Positions 52,393 through 60,784 of a stretch of DNA of 64,000 bases are shown here, in pieces; position 1 is the first letter of the stretch; each line of letters opens with the position of its first letter. A program made the translations under genes and the position numbers. Under the pieces are notes generated by a model that was given only the letters and a program-made list of their open reading frames with translations, did no database searches and was not told the origin of the DNA. The DNA comes from an uncultured Sphaerochaeta sp. (GTDB taxonomy: Bacteria > Spirochaetota > Spirochaetia > Sphaerochaetales > Sphaerochaetaceae): assembly GCF_963676285.1 (NCBI RefSeq), contig NZ_OY781063.1:1240001-1304000 (forward strand). Reading direction: 5' to 3'.

Positions 52393-53184
52393 ATGGATAT
52401 TGATGTCAATAATGTAGGGTATGGGAGCGACCGGATACGGGTTGTCGATTGTGATACGTTCTACCGTGTAAAGCCAGTGAAGTACTTTGCGATCAACCAG
52501 GAAATGTCTGCAATACATGCCGACATGTTTGGCTGTGGGCACAGGGCACTGTTGGACAAAGAGCATCGCGCATGGATGATCTTCAGGACTAGGATGTACA
52601 TACACAACCTTGCTGCATGGAGGACTGGATTCGAGGCTGAGACCTGGTGTCAAGAAGGGCATAGGCTCTTCTTTCCCCGTGCTGTTACGGCGAAGGAGGT
52701 GGGTGGAGGGCCTCTGTTCGAGGCATACAACCATTGGATTGTCCTGAGTATGGAACAGGGAAGACCCGAAAAGCCATCATACCTTGAAAGAAGGTTGCGC
52801 TATCCGCCTACAAACGAGAGGTGGTTCAATCCTGCTTTTCCGAAGTTCCCTCGACAAGAGGATTTCTCCAAAGGGGTTGTGAGCAGGGACAAGGTGCACA
52901 TGGACTACTATGACTATGATTACAACAGGCATGTGAACAACCTGAGCTATATTGACTGGATGATGGCTTCCTTTCCCTATGAGCATATGGATACGTACTA
53001 TACTTCTTTCATCGATGTCGAGTGGAAAAGGCAGTGCCACCATGGGGATTCGCTCGTGGTCGAAACGAGAAGCAAGGATGCAAATCAGTTTCTGACCAGT
53101 ATCAAGAGAATTGATGCTACTGGCCTCGAGGAGGTGGTGTTCCATGCAGTCACGCAGTGGGAGAAACGATGCACACTAGTTTGA
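52393..53184 (+). CDS. Acyl-ACP thioesterase
   Basis: Thioesterase of 263 residues with two hot-dog halves. The first begins FYRVKPVKYFAINQEMSAIH; the second contains the conserved YDYNRHVNNLSYIDWM with catalytic Asn/His, as in bacterial acyl-ACP thioesterases. It releases free fatty acid from ACP. The ATG 16 bases after the fusion gene stop has GGAAGG upstream; a longer frame starting at 52174 overlaps the fusion gene and is not used. With the ligase at the operon head, the pair could cycle or exchange acyl groups. Confidence 0.85.
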   Translation: MDIDVNNVGYGSDRIRVVDCDTFYRVKPVKYFAINQEMSAIHADMFGCGHRALLDKEHRAWMIFRTRMYIHNLAAWRTGFEAETWCQEGHRLFFPRAVTAKEVGGGPLFEAYNHWIVLSMEQGRPEKPSYLERRLRYPPTNERWFNPAFPKFPRQEDFSKGVVSRDKVHMDYYDYDYNRHVNNLSYIDWMMASFPYEHMDTYYTSFIDVEWKRQCHHGDSLVVETRSKDANQFLTSIKRIDATGLEEVVFHAVTQWEKRCTLV

Positions 53185-53199
53185 GAGATACCAATAAGG

Positions 53200-54015
53200 T
53201 CACCTTCCCTCCTGCTTGCTGATCCTCCTTACGGTCTCATGGCTGACATGAAGAAAGCTGGCGATGTCCCTGAGGGCATGGCCGTCGGTTACTGCAGCAT
53301 GGACAAACTGGGTCCTGAGTTCCCTGGAGAGCGGGGACTTTGCCCCTGAGACAACCATGGCACGTAGGTGCTCAATGTTCCGCTCTGAGAGTATCTGGTC
53401 GAGAAGACAGGAGAGTCGTTCCCTGGTCTCCTCCCGCTTGTCGATGATGGTGGCAAAGCCAACCTGTGGGGTCCATTTTTCATGTTCGGTGCACTGGATA
53501 TAACGCTGCAGTGCAAGGGAGGGGTCTGGGGAGAAGAGGGAGAGCAAGGTTGTTCTGGCGATTATATAGATGTTTCCAGTGCACACTTCTGTATGACCAC
53601 TCCATCGGTATGCAGAGGGGGTGGCAGCAAGGCCGGCCTTGACGGGGTTCTGGACTATGTAGCGGATGATACTGAAGAGTTTATGGGTTTCCGTTACAAG
53701 ATAGCTCTTGTAACGGTCTCCATAGATGGTGCCGGTGCGGTTGTACCGACTATTGTAGTAGAGACTGTAATTACGGTTGAGAAACCAGATTATGGAGGAG
53801 AGGGGAACACTGCCAACCTTGATGAGAAGGTGGTAGTGGTTGTCCATGAGGGCGTACTGGAGCAGGAGTGCATCGTGGGTGGTCAGGGCGGTGGAGAGGA
53901 GACTGAGAAACTCCTTCTTGTCGCGGGTGTTCTCATAGATGTAGTTCCTGTTGTTGCCTCGTTGGATGACGTGATGGATGGTCCCTGGTGTGTCGTTCCT
54001 CTTCCTCCTTGGCAT
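53200..54015 (-). CDS. REP-associated (Y1/HUH) transposase-like protein
   Basis: Single-strand transposase homologue of 271 residues, IS200-like Y1 fold as in TnpA-REP (RAYT) proteins. GTIHHVIQRGNNRNYIYEN opens the domain and the metal-binding HUH-like segment is LMDNHYHLLIKVG; the tyrosine region is near FLNRNYSLYYNSRYNR. A C-terminal helix-turn-helix (ALRDIASFLHVSHETVRRIS) is typical of this group. It is chromosomally fixed behind dprA, four bases after its stop, and no flanking IS200 ends are evident. A palindromic repeat family at 56.8 and 59.2 kb might be its target, unproven. Confidence 0.8.
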   Translation of the reverse strand: MPRRKRNDTPGTIHHVIQRGNNRNYIYENTRDKKEFLSLLSTALTTHDALLLQYALMDNHYHLLIKVGSVPLSSIIWFLNRNYSLYYNSRYNRTGTIYGDRYKSYLVTETHKLFSIIRYIVQNPVKAGLAATPSAYRWSGHTEVCTGNIYIIARTTLLSLFSPDPSLALQRYIQCTEHEKWTPQVGFATIIDKREETRERLSCLLDQILSERNIEHLRAMVVSGAKSPLSRELRTQFVHAAVTDGHALRDIASFLHVSHETVRRISKQEGR

Positions 54016-54019
54016 ATGC

Positions 54020-55117
54020 TCAAAGGCCTCCTATCAGGTGCCACCTGCCATCAGGGCGAAATATAATCCTGCCGGAGAGTTCCATTTCTGTAAGGCACTC
54101 CATGACAGAGAGGCTCAGATCAGGGATCATGTCCACAATCTCGCTGGTGGTGAGGGGGTTGCCGTTCAGGGCCAGGATGACGTCCTCCTCATCGTGATGG
54201 GAGGTGGGTATGCTGTTGTAGCAGCCACCGAATTGCAGTTGGTCGTCATAGTAGGCCTTGGCTCCTTCAGTGAGAAGGAGGTTTGTGCCTGAGCTCCTTG
54301 GTTCAAGCAGGGTGTTGGGGACGGCCAGTACCTGTTTTCCCTTTTTCAGGGCACTTCGGGCAGTATGCATGCTGCCACTCCGCGTCCTTGCTTCCACTAC
54401 CAGGAGGGTGTCACACCAGGTGGCGAGTACGGCATTCCTCCCTATGAAGCGGAAGGGCAAGGCTTCCTTGCCATAGGCGTAGGGGGTGATGACTGCCCCG
54501 GTATCTGCAATCTGTTCCATGAGTTCACTGTGTGATGCCGGCTGGGCTTTGTGCAGGCCGCAAGGGATAAAGGCGTAGGTGATACCGTTGTATTCGAGTG
54601 TGGTCTGATGGGCAAGGGCATCAATGCCGAATGAGAGCCCTGAGGCAACGATGGTCCCCTTTTCAGCCAAGGTTGCTACTGCGGCCTTGGTCACCAGGTT
54701 TCCGTAGGTTGTGCTTGCGCGAGACCCGATGACACCAGTGATGGGTATTTCAGGTGGGGAGAGCCTCCCTTTGTAGTAAAGCACCAGGGGTGCCTTGGTA
54801 TCATTTGTATAGATTGAATGGTAGTGCGGGTGATCAGGGGAGAGGAGATGGATGGAGTGTTGTTCATTGTTGGCAAGGATGGTCTCAGCATCGGCAAGGC
54901 TGCGTGTATTCCAGACGGCCCCATAGGGTTCTCTCCTGCTTTCAGCGACGGAACCATTCCTTTGTTTCTTTGTTTCCAGTATGTCGGCAATGGTAGTGGT
55001 GGACTCGTGGAAGATGTTCTCAGGAGTGGAGAGAACTGAAAGGAGTCTCCGTTTATCCTTGAGGGTGATCCCCCGCATTTCATTGAGCCAGATCCAGTAG
55101 ATTGTTTGGTCATGCAT
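54020..55117 (-). CDS. dprA: DNA-processing protein DprA
   Basis: DprA/Smf of 365 residues, which loads RecA on incoming single-stranded DNA in natural transformation. The Rossmann core is visible as SGLSFGIDALAHQTTL, FIGRNAVLATWCDTLLVVEA and GKQVLAVPNTL. A C-terminal winged-helix-like part (ALNGNPLTTSEIVDMIPDLS) follows. It overlaps comM by eight bases, a common arrangement. Confidence 0.9.
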   Translation of the reverse strand: MHDQTIYWIWLNEMRGITLKDKRRLLSVLSTPENIFHESTTTIADILETKKQRNGSVAESRREPYGAVWNTRSLADAETILANNEQHSIHLLSPDHPHYHSIYTNDTKAPLVLYYKGRLSPPEIPITGVIGSRASTTYGNLVTKAAVATLAEKGTIVASGLSFGIDALAHQTTLEYNGITYAFIPCGLHKAQPASHSELMEQIADTGAVITPYAYGKEALPFRFIGRNAVLATWCDTLLVVEARTRSGSMHTARSALKKGKQVLAVPNTLLEPRSSGTNLLLTEGAKAYYDDQLQFGGCYNSIPTSHHDEEDVILALNGNPLTTSEIVDMIPDLSLSVMECLTEMELSGRIIFRPDGRWHLIGGL

Positions 55118-56651
55118 GATGGTTCATCTCCTTTTCGAGGTCACGGGAAAAGAGTGCGTGTATGAGATGGGCTCTCTCAATGGTGGCACTTCCCTGTATG
55201 TCGGCAAAGGTCCTTGCAAGCTTGAGGGTCTTGTAGCGGGCACGGACCGAGAGTTGGTCCTTCTCATAGGTTTTCTGAAGGAGAGCGGCACATTTATCGT
55301 CGAGGGTGCAGTACCTTCGAAGCTGGGAGCTGCTCATCTGGGAGTTGGTGGTAATAGGCTCCCCTCCTTCCCGAAAGCGATGTCTCTGGCGCTCACGCGC
55401 CTCCATCACCGAGTCCCTGAGGTCCTTGGAGCTGGTGTTGCCTTTCATGAGATGGCCGTCCTTGAACTCCACCCGGCCGACGTATTTCTGCATGTCGATG
55501 CGGTCGAGGATGGGGCCTGATATGCGTTGGCGGTAGGTCCTGATGGCATAGGGGGTGCATTCACAGCGCGAGGTGCCTGCATAGCCACAGGGACAGGGGT
55601 TCATGGCTGCAACGAGCATGAAGTCTGAGGGGTAACGGTTGGTTTGGTTGACCCGGCTTATGGTGACACGCTTGTCCTCAAGGGGGAGACGGAGGGATTC
55701 AAGGGTTTTGCGTCCAAATTCGGGTAGTTCGTCAAGAAAGAGGATGCCCCGATGGGCAAGGGTCACTTCCCCGGGTTTTGCCTGTGGTCCTCCCCCGATG
55801 AGGGCATGGGAGGACATGTTGTAGTGGGGAGCCCTGAAGGGTCTGTTACTCTTGAGCTCATGGCCGTCAAGCTCCCCTGCTATGCTGTAAATGGAGGAGA
55901 CTTCCAGTATTTCCTGTTCATTCATGGGGGGGAGGATGGTGGGGAGCAACTTTGACATCATGCTCTTCCCACTTCCTGGAATCCCTACCAAGAGAAGGTT
56001 ATGGTTCCCTGCTACGGCCGCTGCAAGGTAAGGAAGGATGTCGTCATGTCCGACGACGTCGATGAAATCACCGTCATTGCTGGCTTTTTCCTGAAAGATG
56101 GGGTCCTGGTCTGTTTTATGGGGAGAGAGATGCAACCGGCCTTCCAGGTATTGGATTACTTCTGTGATGGTACCACAGGCGATGATGTCCAGGTCCTTGA
56201 CCAGGGAGGCCTCATTGGCACAGTCCTTTGGTACGATGAGTTTCTTCCATCCCATGCGGTGTGCCTGGATTGCCATGGGCAGCACGCCATTGAAGCCGAC
56301 AAGGGCCCCTGTGGTGCTGATTCCCCCAACACAGGCTATTTCCTGCCAGTCCTCGATCCTTGGCCTGACCTGTTTTGATTCAACCAGGAGACCAAGGAGC
56401 ATGGGAAGATCAAGATAGGCTCCCCTCTTGGGGATGTCACTGGGGCTGAGGTTTACCACGACCTTCTTTGATGGGTAGGCATAGGAGAGTTCTTCTGTGC
56501 ATGCTTCCATCCTGTCCTTTGCTTCCTTCACTGCAGCATCACCAAGACCGACGATGGTGGTTGCCTGCAGGCCTGCTATGATCGCTACCTCCACTGCAAG
56601 TGGATACCCTTCTATTCCGTTGATTCCGAGACTTCTGATGACGGTCGCCAT
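55110..56651 (-). CDS. comM: YifB/ComM family Mg-chelatase-like ATPase
   Basis: AAA+ protein of 513 residues. An N-terminal Lon-like domain (AVEVAIIAGLQATTIVGLGD) precedes the Walker A LLVGIPGSGKSMMSKLLPTI, Walker B ILFLDELPEFGRKTLESLR, and a four-cysteine insert (NPCPCGYAGTSRCEC). ComM is a helicase promoting branch migration during natural transformation. Together with dprA it suggests DNA-uptake recombination capacity, although both genes are also kept in non-competent bacteria. Confidence 0.9.
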   Translation of the reverse strand: MATVIRSLGINGIEGYPLAVEVAIIAGLQATTIVGLGDAAVKEAKDRMEACTEELSYAYPSKKVVVNLSPSDIPKRGAYLDLPMLLGLLVESKQVRPRIEDWQEIACVGGISTTGALVGFNGVLPMAIQAHRMGWKKLIVPKDCANEASLVKDLDIIACGTITEVIQYLEGRLHLSPHKTDQDPIFQEKASNDGDFIDVVGHDDILPYLAAAVAGNHNLLLVGIPGSGKSMMSKLLPTILPPMNEQEILEVSSIYSIAGELDGHELKSNRPFRAPHYNMSSHALIGGGPQAKPGEVTLAHRGILFLDELPEFGRKTLESLRLPLEDKRVTISRVNQTNRYPSDFMLVAAMNPCPCGYAGTSRCECTPYAIRTYRQRISGPILDRIDMQKYVGRVEFKDGHLMKGNTSSKDLRDSVMEARERQRHRFREGGEPITTNSQMSSSQLRRYCTLDDKCAALLQKTYEKDQLSVRARYKTLKLARTFADIQGSATIERAHLIHALFSRDLEKEMNHHA

Positions 56652-56789
56652 TGTGTTGATCCTCCTTTCTATAGAGAAAGAGCAGGCAGGTGGGATTTTG
56701 CTTCAGAGAAAAGAGGAAATCTATAAATATTGTGTTTCCAGAGGAAACAACGGCAAGTATGGTGTGTGGAACATGAGGTATTTTGTTAA

Positions 56790-56863
56790 TGTTATTAATA
56801 TTGATATATGATGGGAAAAGAAAAACATCTCCGAAGAGATGCGGTGGATCTTGTGACAGTTCT
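56790..56863. repeat. Composite intergenic repeat, copy A
   Basis: TATTAATATTGATA (56793-56806), exactly 19 bases, then hairpin CATCTC-CGAA-GAGATG (56826-56841), then GTGACAGTTCT. The same order and the same 19-base spacing occur at 59191-59258. It lies in the 411-base spacer 56652-57062 between the divergent comM and MFS genes, which otherwise contains no supported gene. Confidence 0.6.
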
Positions 56864-57062
56864 TCCTAGCGCAAATAATCCTGATGACATACATTTCCCT
56901 CTTTGCTATACTCCTTTCAAAAGGAGGATACGATATGCTCTGCATTGCTTCATCTCCATGCAAGGTCTGACAAGGACGAAGCTGCATGGAGTCGTAACCT
57001 CTCTCGTCCAAAGGACTTTGCATTTTCCTGCCAAATTCAACAAGTAAGGAAGCAAAGTCAGT

Positions 57063-58382
57063 ATGAACATAAAATTACTCATTCACCGGGATCTACAGGC
57101 ATTTCTCATGCTCTGGATTACCCAGTCATGCTCTCAACTCGGGAGCTCGATGACCAGTTTTGCACTGGTTCTCTATCTGTACGAGAAAAGCGGTTCTGCG
57201 TTATCAACAGCGATGCTGTCTGTGTGCTCGTATGCACCTTATATTCTTCTCAGTATGTTCGCAGGGGCGCTCAGCGATACCTGGAACAAGAAACGGACCA
57301 TGCTCGTTTGTGATAGCCTGGCGGCAATCAGCACGATTGTTGTGTTTGTACTGCTGCAGACAAACCAACTGCAAATCTGGCATCTCTATGGTCTGAATGT
57401 GATAAATGGGATTATGAACACGGTGCAACAACCGGCTTCGGAAGTTGCTGTGAGCCTGATAACCCCCCGTAGGTTCTATCAGAAAGTCAGTGGTCTGAAA
57501 TCCTTTTCCAATGCACTGAATACCATGCTCACACCAATAATCGCCACTGCTCTCTATGCCTTTGCAGGCATGCAGGCGATTATTCTTGTGGATGTCTCAA
57601 CGTTTCTCTTCGCCTTCATCATCCTCTGGTCCTTCATCAGGATCCCGCAGCAGGATGCTGCGTCCAAGGCTGAGAAGGAATCGGTTCTGAGGGCCACAGG
57701 GGAAGGAATTCGCTATCTCAAACAGAATCGCGGTATCCTGAACCTGATACTTTTCCTCTCTGCCATCAACCTGACCGCTTCTGCCTACAATGCAGCACTG
57801 CCAGCCATGTTGCTCTCACGAGCAGGAGGCGGTGCAACGGCACTTGGTTGGGTTACCATGGTTACCGGTTTTGCAACACTGGTGGGGAGTATAGTAGCTT
57901 CTGCTATCAAGGCACCCAAAAGCAGGGTGAAAGTCATCTATTGGTCGCTGTTGTTCTCGATGAGTGGAGAGAATTTCATGCTTGCTTTCGGGAAATCAAT
58001 TCCTGTGTGGTGTATAGGTGCAATATTCGGATGGATTGCCATTCCTCTTATGGGAACGAACCTGGGTGCCATCCTGAGGCTCCATATTCCTATTGAGATG
58101 CAAGGCCGTGTGTATGCTACAAGGAATACGTTGCAATTCTGCACCATACCAGTAGGGTATTTGCTGGGGGGATTTCTGGTCGACCAGGTATTCGAGCCTT
58201 TTGTATCAGAACATGCTACGAATGACCTTTTAATTTTCCTGTTTGGTTCGGGCAAGGGTTCAGGAGCGGCATTTCTTTTTGCAGTGATGGGTGTCATTGG
58301 TGTGGCAACGTGTCTGGTTTTCGGCAAGAACCGAGCAATATGGAGTCTTGAACAGAAAGAACCGATAGAAGAGAAACAATAA
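57063..58382 (+). CDS. MFS exporter (MFS_3, EntS/macrolide-efflux type)
   Basis: Membrane transporter of 439 residues with about twelve helices. The opening FLMLWITQSCSQLGSSMTSF and the loop FAGALSDTWNKKRTMLVCDS (motif A) are characteristic of the MFS_3 drug or siderophore exporters. The start has AAGGAAG upstream. Copy A of the composite repeat lies about 200 bases ahead and may belong to its promoter region. Substrate unknown. Confidence 0.85.
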   Translation: MNIKLLIHRDLQAFLMLWITQSCSQLGSSMTSFALVLYLYEKSGSALSTAMLSVCSYAPYILLSMFAGALSDTWNKKRTMLVCDSLAAISTIVVFVLLQTNQLQIWHLYGLNVINGIMNTVQQPASEVAVSLITPRRFYQKVSGLKSFSNALNTMLTPIIATALYAFAGMQAIILVDVSTFLFAFIILWSFIRIPQQDAASKAEKESVLRATGEGIRYLKQNRGILNLILFLSAINLTASAYNAALPAMLLSRAGGGATALGWVTMVTGFATLVGSIVASAIKAPKSRVKVIYWSLLFSMSGENFMLAFGKSIPVWCIGAIFGWIAIPLMGTNLGAILRLHIPIEMQGRVYATRNTLQFCTIPVGYLLGGFLVDQVFEPFVSEHATNDLLIFLFGSGKGSGAAFLFAVMGVIGVATCLVFGKNRAIWSLEQKEPIEEKQ

Positions 58383-58399
58383 GGTCACTCACCTTTGGA

Positions 58400-58422
58400 G
58401 GATGGGCCTTGGTGGCTCATCC
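58400..58422 (+). terminator. Possible terminator of the MFS gene
   Basis: Nine-pair stem GGATGGGCC / GGCTCATCC with one G-U pair and loop TTGGT, 18 bases after the stop. The following U-tract is poor, so termination may be weak or protein-assisted. Confidence 0.4.
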
Positions 58423-58577
58423 TTCAGGTATGAATGTCTTGGATGAAGGGTTGGGGAGGTGAGTTGCTGGCGGTATGATGTTCTTGATTGACAGGAGTTG
58501 TTGCGACTGTTTAGGATGCATCATTGACAGGGGTTGGTAAGGAGTCTTGGTATTTATATGCATAGAGAGAATAATGG

Positions 58578-59072
58578 ATGAAGGGAATCGTAATCTATAA
58601 ATCAAAATACGGATCGACGAAGCAATATGCACAATGGCTGGCTGAGGATACGGGCTTTGACCTGTACCCCCTAACAGCGTGTCCAAAGCATCTGGATGGT
58701 TTTGATGTGATTATACTGGCAGGAAGTATTCATGCTGGCTTTGTTTCAATTAGGGAGTATGCAGCTGAAAACTGGCCTTCGATCAAGGACAAGAAGGTGC
58801 TCGTCATCCTTACAAGCGGAGCGAGCAACAGGGAGGTTATCAGGAAGGTAGTGGAAGATAGTTTTCCTTCCAATATTCTGAATTCGGTTAAGGTGTTCCC
58901 TGTTGGTGGTCGTTATGTGTTCAATAGGATGTCTTTCATTGATAGGAACATCATCAAGATGGTTGCGTTCTTTTCAAAACATCAAGAGACCAAGGAAGGG
59001 ATGTTGACTGAGAAGGATGATGTGAAGAGGGAAAACCTGAGAGAGGTCTTGGACTATTTGAATATCCGGTAA
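58578..59072 (+). CDS. Flavodoxin-domain protein
   Basis: FMN-binding protein of 164 residues. The phosphate loop is IVIYKSKYGSTKQYAQWLA and the second flavin loop region is IILAGSIHAGFV; the overall form matches HemG/flavodoxin_5-type proteins rather than electron-carrier flavodoxins. Likely a small flavin oxidoreductase or electron carrier. A separate transcription unit after the MFS gene. Confidence 0.8.
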   Translation: MKGIVIYKSKYGSTKQYAQWLAEDTGFDLYPLTACPKHLDGFDVIILAGSIHAGFVSIREYAAENWPSIKDKKVLVILTSGASNREVIRKVVEDSFPSNILNSVKVFPVGGRYVFNRMSFIDRNIIKMVAFFSKHQETKEGMLTEKDDVKRENLREVLDYLNIR

Positions 59073-59184
59073 GTCTGGCAGTTCTTTCTGGTGCCGATAG
59101 TATTAGTGGGCTGAAGAAAGAGGGTCATGAAGCAGCCTCCCCTGCCTGATGGAGTGTCAAACAGGTGAAACAGGTAAGTAATTA

Positions 59185-59260
59185 TATTGTTATCAATATT
59201 GATATAGAACAACTTAAGAAAAACATCTCCGAAGAGATGTGGAAAATGTGACAGTTCTAC
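59185..59260. repeat. Composite intergenic repeat, copy B
   Basis: Perfect palindrome TATCAATATTGATA (59191-59204), 19-base spacer, hairpin CATCTC-CGAA-GAGATG (59224-59239), GTGACAGTTCT. Compare copy A at 56790-56863. No plus-strand gene follows, so whatever this copy served may have been lost before the IS3 element. Confidence 0.6.
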
Positions 59261-59275
59261 CGGTACCGAAAATAT

Positions 59276-59827
59276 CTACCTCATACTCCACAGAAAACAA
59301 TCAATCTTCTTCACCTCAGACAACCAAGAGAATTTTGGCAGAGATTCATCGAATTTGGATATACACTCTTTTGCGTTCTCCGTTTGAAGATAACTGGTGT
59401 ACCAATCACAGATATCCTTATACATCGCAATTGCATTCATTAGCTTCTCTTGTTTGTGTCCATTTAACTTCAAACCAAGATTTTCTAAAATATATTGGTC
59501 CCAGATAGGCATTCCGTCATTCAAAGTAGCTATCATTTTACTAGAGAAGGATGCTTCAACATTCCCTGTCATTTTATAAAGTGCTGTTATGATTTCTTCA
59601 AATGAGGGAGCTATGTTTTTCTTTTCCTGAAATAATGAGAAGAAATCTGTTCTCCAATCTCTACCCCGGCGTACACGATAAAATCCATTAAATACCTTCT
59701 GGAACTCTCTGTCCTGCGAAACATCCACCTTTTGTACCATGAGCATTATTTTTTTATATTTTTCAAGACCAAAACTGAAAGCAAGACTCTCTTCAATGAT
59801 TGTACTTGCATTAATTTCTTTAAGCAT
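59276..59827 (-). CDS. Hypothetical protein
   Basis: Cytoplasmic protein of 183 residues, not assigned. Notable segments are FYRVRRGRDWRTDFFSLFQE and DGMPIWDQYILENLGLKL; no catalytic motif is obvious. Start MLKEINAS chosen because TGGAGG lies at the right distance; an ATG four codons earlier would use up that ribosome site. Its upstream region is cut off 22 bases away by the left end of the IS3 element, so its original promoter is lost and it may be silent or driven from the insertion sequence. Confidence 0.6.
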   Translation of the reverse strand: MLKEINASTIIEESLAFSFGLEKYKKIMLMVQKVDVSQDREFQKVFNGFYRVRRGRDWRTDFFSLFQEKKNIAPSFEEIITALYKMTGNVEASFSSKMIATLNDGMPIWDQYILENLGLKLNGHKQEKLMNAIAMYKDICDWYTSYLQTENAKECISKFDESLPKFSWLSEVKKIDCFLWSMR

Positions 59828-59951
59828 TTTTGCCTCCATCTAAGCGTGTGATCTGCGCAAGCTTTGATAGACACTTTTTGATCAATGGTCTGAGTACGAT
59901 TTAGTTTACACATTTGTGGATAGGCCGCTTCTGGAGACAGAGGGAGGTCCT

Positions 59952-60566
59952 ATGGACTACAAAAGATACACGCTTGAAGAGAAAATTAAGTTTCTCGATG
60001 CACTCGAGAAAATGGGAACGGTTGCCAGTGCAGCCAGAAGCATGGGCATTCACGATGATGATGTTTGCTATCGTTGGGCGAGGAAAAAGGACGAGCTGAG
60101 AGCCGCTTATGCGTTGTCCTGCAACCCAGACAGGCCGGTCAAACAGGTTCGAAGGAGAGGATCCAAGATTCCCCTACAGGACAAGATACAATGCATCATG
60201 GCCATAGATGGAGGAATGAGCATCCACCGTGCTTCCGTGGAATTTAACAAGAATCTTGCAAGCGTTCAATCCTGGTATAGGAGCAAAGAAGAGCTTTTGG
60301 CATTATACTATTCCCAGCAGAAAGCCAGTTTGGAGAAGGAATCATCTCCACCGGATACTGTATGGGAGGTCCAGATGACCAAAGAGAAGGCTGACGAACA
60401 TCTGGTGAGGCAGTGCAAGGCACTGGCCAAGGAGAACGAGTATCTGAAAGACAGGGTCATGTTCCTGGAGAAACTAAATGAGATCCTCAAGCAGCGAGGC
60501 GGGCCGGTAAAAAAAAAGAGCTCTTCACCGCAATCGGGCTGTGCATTGAGCAAGGAGGACGAATGA
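59952..60566 (+). CDS. IS3-family transposase OrfA
   Basis: DNA-binding subunit of 204 residues with two helix-turn-helix segments (YTLEEKIKFLDALEKMG, LQDKIQCIMAIDGGMSIHRA) and a C-terminal leucine-zipper-like stretch (CKALAKENEYLKDRVMFLEK). Start has GGGAGGTCCT upstream. The end contains a run of nine A then G at 60509-60518, a classic minus-one slippage site for producing OrfAB. Confidence 0.85.
   Translation: MDYKRYTLEEKIKFLDALEKMGTVASAARSMGIHDDDVCYRWARKKDELRAAYALSCNPDRPVKQVRRRGSKIPLQDKIQCIMAIDGGMSIHRASVEFNKNLASVQSWYRSKEELLALYYSQQKASLEKESSPPDTVWEVQMTKEKADEHLVRQCKALAKENEYLKDRVMFLEKLNEILKQRGGPVKKKSSSPQSGCALSKEDE
60507..60520 (+). promoter_or_regulatory. Programmed minus-one frameshift signal of the IS3 element
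   Basis: GTA followed by A9-GAG. The minus-one frame is open from the A-run through ELFTAIGLCIEQGGRMNVRR into orfB, so slippage here would make the OrfAB fusion transposase. Confidence 0.7.
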
Positions 60567-60687
60567 ATGTGAGGAGGCTCTGTGCAGTCGCAGGTGTCTC
60601 CCGTTGTGGGTTCTACAAATACTACGGCAGTCATAAATCGACGCGGGCACTGAAAGACAAGGTTATAGCTGAGGCTGTAGATGAAAT
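60563..60687 (+). pseudogene. IS3-family OrfB, 5' part before the IS66 insertion
   Basis: ATG overlapping the orfA stop, translating to VRRLCAVAGVSRCGFYKYYG, the normal N-terminus of IS150-type OrfB. It is cut after VDE by the IS66 element. The frame resumes exactly at 63286 once the insertion and one target-duplication copy are removed. Confidence 0.85.
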
Positions 60688-60784
60688 GTAAGCGTCGTCT
60701 CGTTGCCAATATGAACTGACCCCCTGCTGCCTTATCATATAAGTAAACAGGAGGCGACGGTAATAATTGGATGATCAACTTGGA

